A stretch of 64,000 nucleotides of DNA from Chloroflexaceae bacterium (GCA_025057155.1 JANWYD010000009.1:62001-126000); one strand, 5' to 3'. Numbered from the stretch's first letter, positions 8,530 through 19,574 are shown. Translations and numbers: made by a program. The notes: a model not told the origin generated them from the sequence alone.

Positions 8530-11500
8530 ATGACAAGCATTACCCCGAATCCTGATCTTGAGGCCATCCGCGCGCGGTTGCGCGCCGCCCGTGGCCAGCA
8601 GTTCTGGCGCTCGCTGGACGAACTCGCCGATACGCCCGCCTTCCGTGAGCTGGTTGAACGCGAGTTTCCGCGCGGCGCCTCGGAGATGAACGATCCGGTC
8701 TCCCGGCGAACGTTTCTGAAATTGATGGGAGCCTCGCTGGCTCTCGCCGGGGTCGCGGGCTGCACCTATATGCCGCCCGAACAGATCGCTCCCTTCGACC
8801 GGCAACCCCTCGACCGCGTGCCCGGCGTTCCGCGCTTTTTCGCCACCACGCTGACGCTCAACGGCTACGGTACGGGTGTGCTCGTGCGCTCCGATGAGGG
8901 CCGCCCCACCAAGGTCGAGGGCAATCCGCTGCATCCGGCCAGCCTCGGCAGCACCGATCTCTTCGCCCAGGCCGAGATCCTTAACCTCTACGACCCCGAT
9001 CGCTCGCAGACGGTGCTCAACCGCGGCGCCCCCAGCACGTGGGACGAGTTTGTCGCCACCCTCAACACCAGCCTCACTGCCCAGGAAGCCGCCCGTGGCG
9101 CGGGCATTCGCCTGCTCACCACGACCGTTAGCTCGCCTACCCTGGCCGACCAGATCGCGCAGTTCTTGCAGCGTTTCCCGCAGGCGCGCTGGTACCAGTA
9201 CGAGCCGATCAATCGCGATAATGTCTACGAGGGTGCGCGCGCGGCCTTCGGCGAGTACGTGAGCACGCGCTACGATCTGTCGAAGGCGCAGGTGATCCTC
9301 GCCCTCGACGCCGATTTCCTCGCCCCCGGTCCCGGCTTCATCCCCTACGCCCGCGCCTTCGCCGATGGCCGCCGGGTGACCAAGGCAAGCAAGGAGATGA
9401 ACCGCCTCTATGTGGTCGAGGCGACGCCTTCGACCACCGGCGCCGCCGCCGACCACCGCCTGGCGCTCAAGGCCAGTAATGTGGGCGTGTTCGCTTTCGC
9501 TCTGGCCGAGAAGCTGGGTCTCGGCGGAGCCGGCGCCGGTCTGTCCGAAGAGGCGCTTGCCTTTCTGAAGGTGGCAGCCGAAGACCTGGAGGCGCATCGC
9601 GGGGCCTGTGTGGTGATCCCCGGCGATCAGCAGCCGCCGATCGTGCACGAACTGGCCCATCGCATCAATGCCGCTCTGGGCAATGTAGGCAGCACGGTGA
9701 TCTATACCGAGCCGGTTGAGGCCCGCCCCACCAACCAGACGGATGAGATTGCCGGGCTGGTCAATGAGATCAACGCCGGGCAGGTGGAACTGCTGGTGAT
9801 GCTCGGCGGCAACCCGGCCTATAACGCCCCCGGCGATCTGCGCTTCGCCGAGGCGCTCCAGCGGGTGTCGCTCAGCGTGCACCACAGCCTGTTTGTTGAC
9901 GAGACTTCGGCTTTGAGCACCTGGCACATTCCGGCGGCCCACCAGCTCGAAAGCTGGAGCGACGCCCGGGCCTACGATGGCGCCGCCAGCATCGTGCAAC
10001 CCCTGATCGAGCCGCTCTATGGCGGCAAGACCGAGCACGAAGTGCTCGCCGCGCTGCTTGGTCAGCCCGATGCCAGACCGTATGATCTGGTGCGCGCCTT
10101 CTGGCAGAAGAGCAACCTGGTCAACGGCAACTTCGAGGCTTTCTGGCAGAGCGCCCTTGCCAGCGGAGTGATCAGCGGCAGCGCCGCGCCCACCGTCACG
10201 CCCACGTTGCAGCCGGCCGCGGGTGGCGCGGTGACCGCTCCCGCCGCTGAAGAACTGGAGATCGTCTTCCGCCCTGATCCCTCAGTGTGGGACGGCGCCT
10301 ATACCAATAACGGCTGGATGATGGAACTGCCCCGCCCCCTGACCAAGCTGGTCTGGGACAATGCGGTGCTTATGAGCATCGGCACCGCCTCCCGGCTGCT
10401 GGGATTGGGCTTTAATGTGGACGATCTGAAGAATCCCGACAGCGACCAGCGCCAGATCGCCCTGGAGCGCATGACCGCCGCCAATGGCACGATGGTCAGC
10501 ATCCGCTACGCTGGCGGCGCGCTGGAACTGCCCCTCTGGCTCACTCCGGGCCACGCCGAGAACTCGATGACGGTGTTCCTAGGATATGGCCGCCGTAACG
10601 CCGGGCGGGTCGGCAATGGCGTGGGCGTTGACGTGTATCCGGTACGCACCAGCGCCGCGCCCTGGTTCGGCACGGGGGTGGAGGTGCGCAACGCCAACCG
10701 CAAGTACCTCCTCGTCTCCACGCAGGACCACTGGACGCTCGAGGGGCGCGACATTGTGCGCGTCGGCGTCTTCGAAGAGTTCAAGCAGAACCCCAAGTAC
10801 ATCGCCGAAGAAGTGTACATGGAGGAGTACGGCAAGAAGACGCCCGGCCCCGGCACCGATGGCTACATCTCGTTGCAGCCGGGAGTGGATTACTCCGGAC
10901 GCAACGCCTGGGGCATGACCATCAACCTCAACGCCTGCATCGGCTGCAACGCCTGCGTGGTGGCCTGCCAGGCGGAGAACAACATCCCCATCGTCGGCAA
11001 GGATCAGGTCTCCCGTGGCCGCGAAATGCACTGGATCCGCATTGACCGCTACTACGCTGGCGACAATCTCGACAATCCTGACACCTACATGATGCCGATG
11101 GCCTGCGTGCAGTGCGAACAGGCCCCGTGCGAGGTGGTCTGCCCCGTCATCGCTACAGTCCACGACTATGAGGGGCTGAACAACATGGTGTATAATCGCT
11201 GCGTCGGCACTAAATATTGCTCCAATAACTGCCCCTACAAGGTGCGCCGCTTTAACTTCTTGCAGTACGCCGATCTGAACACCCCCAGCCTGCAACTGGC
11301 GCGCAACCCCGAAGTGACTGTCCGCAACCGGGGCGTGATGGAGAAGTGCACCTACTGCATCCAGCGCATCAGCGCGGCGCGTATCGCCGCCAAGAAGGCC
11401 GCGGTGCAGAATGGCCAGAGCAGTTACACCATCGAAGATGGCGCGATTGTGGTGGCCTGCGAGGGGGCCTGCCCGACCCAGGCGATTGTCTTTGGCGATA

Positions 11501-11649
11501 TTAACGACCCCGCGAGCCGGGTGGCGAAGTGGAAGGCGGAGCCGCATAATTACGGCGTGCTGAACCTGCTGAACATCTTCCCGCGCACGACCTACCTGGC
11601 CCGCATCCGGAACCCGAATGAGGAACTGGAGGCCCACGGCGAAGGGTGA
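8530..11649 (+). CDS. actB: Alternative complex III subunit ActB, molybdopterin-oxidoreductase-like/iron-sulfur fusion
   Basis: A 1039-residue protein. A Tat motif SRRTFLK (58-64) precedes a hydrophobic stretch ending in a lipobox-like VAGC (Cys78), suggesting export and lipid anchoring. Residues of about 90-760 resemble the catalytic subunit of molybdopterin oxidoreductases, which in ACIII lacks the cofactor. The C-terminal third is a multi-cluster ferredoxin-like module with CIGCNACVVACQ, CVQCEQAPCEVVCP, CVGTKYCSNNCP, CTYC and CEGACP motifs, matching the known one [3Fe-4S] and three [4Fe-4S] clusters. The fused architecture is usual for ActB. Confidence 0.95.
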   Translation: MTSITPNPDLEAIRARLRAARGQQFWRSLDELADTPAFRELVEREFPRGASEMNDPVSRRTFLKLMGASLALAGVAGCTYMPPEQIAPFDRQPLDRVPGVPRFFATTLTLNGYGTGVLVRSDEGRPTKVEGNPLHPASLGSTDLFAQAEILNLYDPDRSQTVLNRGAPSTWDEFVATLNTSLTAQEAARGAGIRLLTTTVSSPTLADQIAQFLQRFPQARWYQYEPINRDNVYEGARAAFGEYVSTRYDLSKAQVILALDADFLAPGPGFIPYARAFADGRRVTKASKEMNRLYVVEATPSTTGAAADHRLALKASNVGVFAFALAEKLGLGGAGAGLSEEALAFLKVAAEDLEAHRGACVVIPGDQQPPIVHELAHRINAALGNVGSTVIYTEPVEARPTNQTDEIAGLVNEINAGQVELLVMLGGNPAYNAPGDLRFAEALQRVSLSVHHSLFVDETSALSTWHIPAAHQLESWSDARAYDGAASIVQPLIEPLYGGKTEHEVLAALLGQPDARPYDLVRAFWQKSNLVNGNFEAFWQSALASGVISGSAAPTVTPTLQPAAGGAVTAPAAEELEIVFRPDPSVWDGAYTNNGWMMELPRPLTKLVWDNAVLMSIGTASRLLGLGFNVDDLKNPDSDQRQIALERMTAANGTMVSIRYAGGALELPLWLTPGHAENSMTVFLGYGRRNAGRVGNGVGVDVYPVRTSAAPWFGTGVEVRNANRKYLLVSTQDHWTLEGRDIVRVGVFEEFKQNPKYIAEEVYMEEYGKKTPGPGTDGYISLQPGVDYSGRNAWGMTINLNACIGCNACVVACQAENNIPIVGKDQVSRGREMHWIRIDRYYAGDNLDNPDTYMMPMACVQCEQAPCEVVCPVIATVHDYEGLNNMVYNRCVGTKYCSNNCPYKVRRFNFLQYADLNTPSLQLARNPEVTVRNRGVMEKCTYCIQRISAARIAAKKAAVQNGQSSYTIEDGAIVVACEGACPTQAIVFGDINDPASRVAKWKAEPHNYGVLNLLNIFPRTTYLARIRNPNEELEAHGEG

Positions 11650-11822
11650 GGACGGCCTGGCCGCCGGTGAGCCCGGAATATGCTTCCTGGCAAAGGTCGC
11701 CTTTTCAACAGCAGCGGGGACGAACCTGCTTTCCTGAGCGCAATGGTCCGGGTTATGCTGCGGCCAGCGACCCGGAGGCTCGTACCAGGGTAGATCAGAC
11801 CAAGCTCTAGCAAGGATTGCCA

Positions 11823-13295
<1,473 letters not shown>

Positions 13296-13351
13296 CGCGG
13301 GAGGCGCCTTCAGGGAGCCCCGGCGGTTTCCCCTAGCCTGGAAGCACAGCT

Positions 13352-13909
13352 ATGCAGAGACGAGCAGCAACCGCAACCGATATCTATGGCCTGATGGCTG
13401 AGTTCCGCACTCCCGAGGAACTCATTGCCGCCACCCATCAGGTCAAGCAGGCGGGCTACAGCCGGCTCGATGCCTTTACGCCCTTCCCTATCGAAGAGGT
13501 CATCGAGGAGATAGCGCCTGGCGATACCGGCGTGCCGCGCCTGGTCTTGCTGGCCGGGTTGATCGGCGCCGCCACCGGGTTCATCATCCAGTACATCGGC
13601 AACCTGGTGGATTACCCGGTCAATATCGGCGGGCGCCCGCTGGATATCGCCAACTGGCCGGCGATGATCCCGATCACCTTCGAGGCGATGGTCCTCCTCG
13701 CGGCCTTTACCGCGGCAATCAGCATGGTGGTGCTCAACGGCCTGCCAATGCCCTACCATCCGGTGTTCAACGCGCCGCGCTTCGATCGCGCCTCCCAGGA
13801 CAGTTTCTTCCTCTGCATCGAGGCCCGCGATCCGCTGTTTGACCGCGCCCAGACCGCGCAGTTCCTACGTAGCCTCGGCCCTGTTCAGGTGTCCGAGGTT
13901 GCCAACTAG
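13352..13909 (+). CDS. actD: Alternative complex III subunit ActD (DUF3341)
   Basis: A 185-residue protein with the DUF3341 opening (YGLMAEFRTPEELIAATHQV) and two transmembrane helices at about residues 63-84 and 110-130, separated by the DYPVNIGGRPL loop. In ACIII this small subunit packs against ActC/ActF. It sits 56 nt after actC and ends 9 nt before actE, in the canonical order. Confidence 0.93.
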   Translation: MQRRAATATDIYGLMAEFRTPEELIAATHQVKQAGYSRLDAFTPFPIEEVIEEIAPGDTGVPRLVLLAGLIGAATGFIIQYIGNLVDYPVNIGGRPLDIANWPAMIPITFEAMVLLAAFTAAISMVVLNGLPMPYHPVFNAPRFDRASQDSFFLCIEARDPLFDRAQTAQFLRSLGPVQVSEVAN

Positions 13910-13918
13910 GGGGCGACG

Positions 13919-14551
13919 ATGCAACCGCTACGCTTCTGCCGGAATGTCTCACCGACGCGCCTGTTGCGCTACGGCTGGGTCGCCTTCCTGGCGCTGCTGC
14001 TGGCCGCCTGCCACCAGGATATGTACAACCAGCCCAAGGTGCAGACCTACGACCCCAGCGCCTTCTTCGCCGACGGGCGCGGGTCGCGGCCGAATGTGCC
14101 CGGCACGGTCGCCGTTGGCGCAGCCCAGACCGACACCTACCTCTACACCGGACTGATTGACGGGGTCGAGGGTGATGTGATGCCCTTCGAGGTGACCCGC
14201 GCCGTCCTGGAACGCGGCCAGCAGCAGTACAATATCTGGTGCGCCGTGTGCCACGGTGAAGCCGGTTACGGCCAGAGCGTCGTGGCCCAGCGCGGTGGCA
14301 TCGTGCCGGCTAACTTCCACCAGCAACGCCTCCGCGACGCGCCGATTGGCCACTTCTTCGTGATTATCACCAATGGCGTGTACCGCGGCGACCCGGAGAA
14401 GGGCGGCTACCAGTCCATGTACTCCTACGCCTCGCGCATCAGCGTCGAGGATCGCTGGGCGATTGCCGCCTACATTCGCGCGCTGCAACTTAGCCAGAAT
14501 GCGACGCTCGAGGACGTGCCCCCCGAGCAGCGGGCCAATCTGGGGCAGTAA
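13919..14551 (+). CDS. actE: Alternative complex III subunit ActE, monoheme cytochrome c lipoprotein
   Basis: A 210-residue protein with an N-terminal signal ending in LLLAAC (predicted lipidated Cys31) and one CAVCH heme site at residues 108-112. A Met in the QSMYSYA segment is a plausible sixth ligand. It is the monoheme subunit of ACIII on the periplasmic face, likely the exit point or relay to the electron acceptor. It lies 9 nt after actD, consistent with coupled expression. Confidence 0.93.
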   Translation: MQPLRFCRNVSPTRLLRYGWVAFLALLLAACHQDMYNQPKVQTYDPSAFFADGRGSRPNVPGTVAVGAAQTDTYLYTGLIDGVEGDVMPFEVTRAVLERGQQQYNIWCAVCHGEAGYGQSVVAQRGGIVPANFHQQRLRDAPIGHFFVIITNGVYRGDPEKGGYQSMYSYASRISVEDRWAIAAYIRALQLSQNATLEDVPPEQRANLGQ

Positions 14552-14580
14552 CGGGCTGCGGTGTATCTAGAGAGCTGCGT

Positions 14581-15813
14581 ATGGCGACAACCACTTTTCC
14601 CCGAACCCAGGCGCCCCAACTGAACCGCGTGCAGGTAATTGGCATCGGCGCCGCGGTGATCGGCCTGGTATTGCTTGGTCTGGGCTTTGTGCTCAACCCC
14701 GAGCAATTCGCCAAATCCTACATTTTTGGCTTTTACTACACAATAGCCTTCTCCCTGGGCTGCCTGGGCCTCCTGATGGTGCAGCACCTCACCGGCGGCG
14801 CCTGGGGCGTTACGGCGCGGCGCATCTTCGAGGCCGGGGCCATGGTCCTGCCGATCTTCTTCATCGCCAGCATCCCGGTGATCATGGTGGCCTACAATAC
14901 CTTCGGCTTCGAGCATGCTGTCTACCACTGGGCCGATCCCAAGATCATCACTCCCGGCAGCCCGGAGTTTGACCCGATTGTCGCTCACAAGGTGCCGTGG
15001 ATGAGTCCGCCCTGGTTCGCCGGACGGATGGTGCTCTACTTCGCCGTCTGGAGCATCCTGGCCTTCCTGCTGCGCACATGGTCGCTCCAGCAGGATCGCG
15101 GGGCCGATCCCATCGTGACCGCGACGCGCATGCGCCGCCTCAGCGGCATCGGTGTGGCCCTGTTCGTGTTGACCGTTACTTTCTTCGCCATCGATGTGGG
15201 TATGTCGCTCGACGCCCACTGGTACTCGACGATCTACGGCGCGCACTATATTGTCAACACCGGTCTGACCGTTCTGGCCTTTACCATCCTGGCCCTGACT
15301 CAGGTTCGCCATACGGAGATCTTTCAGGAACACGTGGGCGTCAAACCGATCCACGACCTGGGCAAGCTGATGTTCGCCTTCACCGTGCTGTGGACCTACA
15401 TGTCCTTCGGCCAGTACGTGATCATCTGGTCGGGCGACGTGGCCGAGTTCACGCCCTGGTACGCGCGGCGTAGTGAGTCGGGCTGGCTGGTCGTGGTGAT
15501 CTTCCTGATGCTCGCCGCCTTCTTGATGCCCTTCTTCGCCCTGCTTGGGCGCAAGCCAAAACGGAATCTGAACTACCTGGCGATTGTCGCCGCGTGGATC
15601 GTCGTTGTCCGTCTTATTGACACCGCCTGGATCATTCTGCCCGAGTTCCACGCCACCCCCACCGAGGCGCTGCTCGCCTTCACGAACCTGGCCGCCCCCA
15701 TTGGCCTGTTGGGGGTCTGGGTGGCCCTGTGGGCCTTCTTTATGCAACGGGCCTCGCTCTTGCCGCTGAATGCTCCTCAAATGGAAAGCTTGCACGCCGG
15801 AGGTCACCACTGA
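14581..15813 (+). CDS. actF: Alternative complex III subunit ActF, NrfD-like membrane protein
   Basis: A 410-residue membrane protein with about ten helices, a paralogue of ActC in the ACIII family. Its charged and aromatic loops (for example around SLDAHWYSTIYGAHY) fit the ActF family. It starts 29 nt after actE. Its TGA overlaps the actG ATG as TGATG, implying translational coupling. Confidence 0.92.
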   Translation: MATTTFPRTQAPQLNRVQVIGIGAAVIGLVLLGLGFVLNPEQFAKSYIFGFYYTIAFSLGCLGLLMVQHLTGGAWGVTARRIFEAGAMVLPIFFIASIPVIMVAYNTFGFEHAVYHWADPKIITPGSPEFDPIVAHKVPWMSPPWFAGRMVLYFAVWSILAFLLRTWSLQQDRGADPIVTATRMRRLSGIGVALFVLTVTFFAIDVGMSLDAHWYSTIYGAHYIVNTGLTVLAFTILALTQVRHTEIFQEHVGVKPIHDLGKLMFAFTVLWTYMSFGQYVIIWSGDVAEFTPWYARRSESGWLVVVIFLMLAAFLMPFFALLGRKPKRNLNYLAIVAAWIVVVRLIDTAWIILPEFHATPTEALLAFTNLAAPIGLLGVWVALWAFFMQRASLLPLNAPQMESLHAGGHH

Positions 15814-16157
15814 TGAGTTACCGGTTTCAGTCTTCGTACCCGCCTGAGCAACGGCAGGCTGCCTACCGGCCGGCCCAGCGAGGAGCGCCGGGGGCGGTGC
15901 AGATTATGAGTGGCCTCCTGGTGGCCTTCCTCGTAGTCAGCCTGCTGGTGATGCTCGCCGGACGCGTACCCTTCGTGCCGAGCGTGACGCCGCTCGATGG
16001 GCCAACCTACAAGGATTATGTCGTTCCTGACCGCGAATTGCTCAACAGTTATGGCAAAACAAGCGAAGGGAACATTCATATCCCCATTGATCGGGCTATG
16101 GACCTGATCGTCGAGCGCGGGCTGCCGACCCGCAGCAATCCCAGCCCCACACCGTAG
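15813..16157 (+). CDS. actG: Alternative complex III small subunit ActG
   Basis: A 114-residue protein: a polar Tyr/Gln/Pro-rich N-terminus, one transmembrane helix (about residues 33-52) and a periplasmic tail with a DRELLNSYGK segment. The start is fixed by the TGATG overlap with actF. The position at the end of the operon and the size fit ActG of Chloroflexus. ActG is the least conserved subunit, so the identification rests mainly on context. Confidence 0.8.
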   Translation: MSYRFQSSYPPEQRQAAYRPAQRGAPGAVQIMSGLLVAFLVVSLLVMLAGRVPFVPSVTPLDGPTYKDYVVPDRELLNSYGKTSEGNIHIPIDRAMDLIVERGLPTRSNPSPTP

Positions 16158-16266
16158 GTGTGTGTGGAGGTGTGGAGGTGTGGAGGTGTAGAGTTGTAGA
16201 TCTTCTAGGAGATCCGAAAACACCTCCACATCTCCACACCTCTACACCTCCACACCTCCACACCTA
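16155..16266. terminator. Long inverted repeat between convergent actG and MBL genes
   Basis: The whole intergenic stretch is a palindrome built from tandem GGTGTGGAG-like units: TAGGTGTGTGTGGAGGTGTG on the left, and CACACCTCCACACCTA on the right. The arms are about 40 nt, around a TCTTCTAGGAGATCCGAAAA centre. Both convergent genes end in TAG, and each stop codon lies at an edge of the palindrome. It probably acts as a bidirectional terminator or mRNA 3'-end stabiliser; there is no strong U-tract. Confidence 0.6.
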
Positions 16267-17226
16267 CCCGTACCGCACCACCTCCTCCTCAAAGCGCCGC
16301 AAGACCCCCGCATGCACCAGATACTCCAGATGGGCGATCGTCTCGGCCACAGCGAAGCGCATCTCGTGGGTGGTGTACTCGTCGAAGGGAAACACCCGTC
16401 GGGCCACCTCGTAGGCGGTCGCGTCGCCGTTCAGCGCGGCGCGCATCGCCGCCAGCCGGTCGGCATGGTGGCGCTGCAACTCCCCCACGCGCTCGCGCCA
16501 GTTATGGATGAGCGACCTGTGCCCTGGCAGGGCCAGACGAACCGGCAGATCGGCTAACGCTTCCAGTGAAGCCAGGTAGCGCCCCAGCGGGTTCGGCTCG
16601 CTCCCCGGCCATAGCCCGATGTGCGGCGTAATGGTGTTGAGTACATGGTCGCCGCAGAGCAGCAACCCATCGGCTTCGTCGAAAAAGATCAGTTGCCCGT
16701 CGCTGTGGCCCGGCGCATGCAGGGCCACGAAGTGACGTCCGGCCATCCGCAGTCGCTCGCCGGGGGTGATGAACTGCACCTGTGGATGTGGAAACGTTGC
16801 CCGGCGCAGCAGCGCCACGTCACGCGCGATGGTCGCTACCAGGTCATCAGGCGTGCCATGGACGGTAAAAAGGGCCGCGATTGGTTCGAGCGCATCGGGC
16901 GGCTTGCCCCAGACCCCTGCCGCCAGGTCCGTCTCGCGGAGCGTCATCAGCACTGGCGCGCCGCTGAGCGCCTGGAGCCAGCCGGCCATCCCGTAGTGGT
17001 CGGGGTGATGGTGGCTGACGATGATCCGCCGGATTGCCTCCGGCATTACATCGAGGCTGGCCAGCGCAGCGCGCCAGGCCGCTTCGCCGTCAGGGGTGTG
17101 CAACCCGGCGTCGAACACCGTCCACCCCTCGGAATCGCGCAAGAGGTAGCAATTCACACTGTTGAGGGCAAAGGGTAACGGCAAGCGCACGAGAAAGACG
17201 TTGCGGGCAACTTCGCTGATGGACAT
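16264..17226 (-). CDS. MBL-fold metallo-hydrolase
   Basis: A 320-residue metallo-beta-lactamase-fold protein: NCYLLRD strand, DAGLHTPDG, the metal motif SHHHPDHYGMAG (HxHxDH), a second HAPGHSDGQL histidine motif, LLCGDHVL and LPGHRSLI. The C-terminal helical domain is typical of the glyoxalase II-like/hydrolase subgroup. The substrate is unknown. ATG 17226 has GGAG 7 nt upstream and is preferred to an in-frame start 8 codons earlier. It diverges from the rhodanese gene and converges on actG. Confidence 0.85.
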   Translation of the reverse strand: MSISEVARNVFLVRLPLPFALNSVNCYLLRDSEGWTVFDAGLHTPDGEAAWRAALASLDVMPEAIRRIIVSHHHPDHYGMAGWLQALSGAPVLMTLRETDLAAGVWGKPPDALEPIAALFTVHGTPDDLVATIARDVALLRRATFPHPQVQFITPGERLRMAGRHFVALHAPGHSDGQLIFFDEADGLLLCGDHVLNTITPHIGLWPGSEPNPLGRYLASLEALADLPVRLALPGHRSLIHNWRERVGELQRHHADRLAAMRAALNGDATAYEVARRVFPFDEYTTHEMRFAVAETIAHLEYLVHAGVLRRFEEEVVRYG

Positions 17227-17364
17227 GGCTTTGCTCCAGGGTGATGGCAACTGGTTGCCGTATCATAGCAAACTATTGTCGGGGTCTGTTTAGCCTCGCA
17301 GGGCAACTTTCCAGCTTGCCTGCGGAATGATTCCAGCGACTCGCCCTGTGCTACAATACCACCT

Positions 17365-17925
17365 ATGACACCGCAACCTGACACCGAACGCGAGCGCGGC
17401 GTACCGCGCTGGCTGTTGCCCGCCCTGGTGGGCGCCATCATCATGCTGGCGGCTCTGGTGGCCGTCGTATTGACCGGCGGGTTGGGGCCGGCCCGCCCGT
17501 CGCCCGCGGCGATGTCGCCGGAACAACAGGCCGCTGCGACTGCCCACGCCGGCGCCACCAGCGAGGCGGTGACCCAGGCTCACGGGGGGCTGAAGCCAGA
17601 GGGACCGCCTGTAGAAGTGATCAGCCTGGCCGAGGCGCGGGCGCTGTTTGACGCCGGCAGGGCGATCTTTGTTGATGTGCGCTCCGGCAGCGCCTACAGC
17701 GCCGGTCACATCCCCGGCGCCCTGACGATCACCTCGCGGGAACTGGAAGAGCGTCTGAAGAACCTGCCAGACGGCACGGTGATCATCGCCTATGGCGACG
17801 CCGAGCGCCCTGAGTCAGGGCAGCGGGGCGCGCAGATCTTCATGGAGCTCGGCTACCCCCGCGTGATCGCCCTGGAGGGCGGTTTCCAGGCCTGGCGCGA
17901 CGCGGGTCACCCCGTTGAGCCGTAG
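17365..17925 (+). CDS. Membrane-anchored rhodanese-like protein
   Basis: A 186-residue protein: a short basic N-terminus, one transmembrane helix (about residues 15-37), an Ala/Pro-rich linker and a rhodanese domain (VISLAEARALFDAGRAIFVD through the C-terminus). The expected active-loop Cys is replaced: the loop reads AYGDAER, so sulfurtransferase activity is doubtful. TACAAT at 17352-17357 lies just before the ATG, suggesting a leaderless or very short-leader transcript. The next gene starts 13 nt after the stop. Confidence 0.8.
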   Translation: MTPQPDTERERGVPRWLLPALVGAIIMLAALVAVVLTGGLGPARPSPAAMSPEQQAAATAHAGATSEAVTQAHGGLKPEGPPVEVISLAEARALFDAGRAIFVDVRSGSAYSAGHIPGALTITSRELEERLKNLPDGTVIIAYGDAERPESGQRGAQIFMELGYPRVIALEGGFQAWRDAGHPVEP

Positions 17926-17938
17926 CGACGAGGTGGCC

Positions 17939-18838
17939 GTGCCCGCACGCTCAACCTCCAATACGGTCGTGTCAGCCGCCTTCTGGATGAGCGGCGCCCT
18001 GTTCTCCTTCATGGCTATGGCTGTCGGGGGGCGCGAACTCTCGGCGGAATTGAGCACCTTTCAGATCCTGTTCTTTCGCAGCCTGGCGGGCCTGCTTGTC
18101 GTCGGCTGGCTCCTCACACGCAGCGGATGGCGACAGGTACGCAACCCGCCCCTCGGGCTGCACCTGGTCCGCAACCTGGCCCACTTCGGCGGGCAGTTTG
18201 GCTGGTTCTACGGGCTGGCCTTCATCCCCCTGGCCGAAGTCTTCGCAATCGAGTTCACCGTGCCGATCTGGACGGCGATCTGGGCGACGCTGCTGCTCGG
18301 CGAACGCATCACAGCGCCACGCCTGGCCGCCATTGGTCTGGGCATCGCCGGCCTGCTGATCATCTTGCGCCCTGGCATGCAGAGCGTGCATCCGGCAGCC
18401 CTGGCCGTTCTTGCCGGCGCAGTGTGTTTCGCCCTCACCCACACCCTGACGCGCCGCCTGGCGCTGAGTGAAACGCCGCTGGCAATCCTGTTCTACATGA
18501 CCCTGATCCAGACCCCGCTGGCGCTGGCGCCTTCCCTGGTCGGCTGGACCACCCCATCGCTCCCTTTGTGGCCCTGGGTGCTCATCGTGGGTCTGGGCGC
18601 GCTGAGCGCCCACTACTGTATGGCGCGCGCTCTGGCCCTGGCGCCGGCCACTGTCGTTGTGCCAATGGACTTTCTGCGACTGCCGCTGATCGCCATCGTC
18701 GGCGCCCTGGCCTACGGCGAGCCGCTCGAATGGACCGTGCTGCTCGGCGCCGTGGTGATGCTTGCTGGAATCTGGATTAATATCAGGGCCGAACACCAGC
18801 GCCTGGCCGTCGCCGAGCCGCGCCAGGCGCGGAGCTAG
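17939..18838 (+). CDS. EamA/DMT-family transporter
   Basis: About 299 residues with ten hydrophobic helices in two EamA repeats (the first ends near RLAAIGLGIAGLLIILRPG; the second ends near LLGAVVMLAGIWINIR), as in RhaT/YdcZ-type drug/metabolite transporters. The substrate is unknown. GTG 17939 is chosen because GAGG lies 5 nt upstream; in-frame TTG 17915 and GTG 17933 are alternatives with poorer sites. It is probably cotranscribed with the rhodanese gene. Confidence 0.75.
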   Translation: MPARSTSNTVVSAAFWMSGALFSFMAMAVGGRELSAELSTFQILFFRSLAGLLVVGWLLTRSGWRQVRNPPLGLHLVRNLAHFGGQFGWFYGLAFIPLAEVFAIEFTVPIWTAIWATLLLGERITAPRLAAIGLGIAGLLIILRPGMQSVHPAALAVLAGAVCFALTHTLTRRLALSETPLAILFYMTLIQTPLALAPSLVGWTTPSLPLWPWVLIVGLGALSAHYCMARALALAPATVVVPMDFLRLPLIAIVGALAYGEPLEWTVLLGAVVMLAGIWINIRAEHQRLAVAEPRQARS

Positions 18839-18864
18839 GCGACCCCTCCGGCTCAGGCAGGGGC

Positions 18865-18888
18865 GTGGGGAAACCCGGTTTCCCCCAC
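18865..18888. terminator. Possible hairpin after the EamA gene
   Basis: GTGGGGAAACCCGGTTTCCCCCAC is almost perfectly self-complementary apart from one extra C. There is no U-tract, so termination is only a possibility. Confidence 0.3.
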
Positions 18889-18980
18889 CTTCCTGATCGA
18901 GCGAGGAACGAAGGTCCCTGGGAGGACCTGGTCCTTCCGGACCCTCCCGAAGGAGTTATCCGCTAAGAAAGGCTCACCGC

Positions 18981-19574
18981 ATGGCGCCCCTGTCACCAGC
19001 GCACCTGGCGGAAATCACCGCCCTGGCCGCTCGCTACGGCGCGCCGGCCCGCGTCGAAGCGCATCTGAGCGACGGCGTGTTCGACCCGCTGACCCGCACC
19101 GACCGCATCGGCGAGGTTTGCATGGTCATCCGGCGACCAAATGGCCGCCTCCTGACCATGCGCAAGGAGATCTACCCGCCCGGCGTGTTCCGCCTGCCAA
19201 CCGGCGGCATCGCTCCCGACGAGCCTATCGAGGCCGGCCTGTTGCGCGAAGTTGCCGAGGAGACCAGCCTGGAGGTGCGCATCAGCCGCTTTCTGGCCGT
19301 TATTGCCTACTACATTCCCGACACGGCCACGAGGGATGCCGCGTTCTACACCTTTGCCTTTCTGCTCGACGAACAGGGCGGCAGGCTGGCTGCGCAGGAC
19401 CCCCACGAACGCGTCGAGGCTTTCCGCGAGATCGCGCCCGACGAATTGCCGGCCCTCGCCGCCCGGCTCGAACAACTCGAGCCGCGTCGCGATCAAGCCA
19501 TCGGCGGCGCCTGGCGCGCCTGGGGCGTCTTTCGCGCCGTGACCCACCGGGTGGTGGCCGAGGCTCTGATGTAG
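18981..19574 (+). CDS. Nudix hydrolase
   Basis: A 197-residue protein with a Nudix box beginning GGIAPDEPIEAGL (about residues 74-86) and continuing REVAEETSL. It keeps the REx2EE metal ligands but has Thr instead of the usual Gly after EE. Nudix enzymes hydrolyse nucleoside diphosphates linked to another moiety; the substrate cannot be told here. It sits just upstream of the initiator tRNA gene, on the same strand but with a separate promoter. Confidence 0.82.
   Translation: MAPLSPAHLAEITALAARYGAPARVEAHLSDGVFDPLTRTDRIGEVCMVIRRPNGRLLTMRKEIYPPGVFRLPTGGIAPDEPIEAGLLREVAEETSLEVRISRFLAVIAYYIPDTATRDAAFYTFAFLLDEQGGRLAAQDPHERVEAFREIAPDELPALAARLEQLEPRRDQAIGGAWRAWGVFRAVTHRVVAEALM

Noticed and set aside
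7999-10038. A long minus-strand frame opposite actA/actB
   Set aside because: Antisense shadow; the plus strand encodes clear heme motifs and a Tat/lipobox start.
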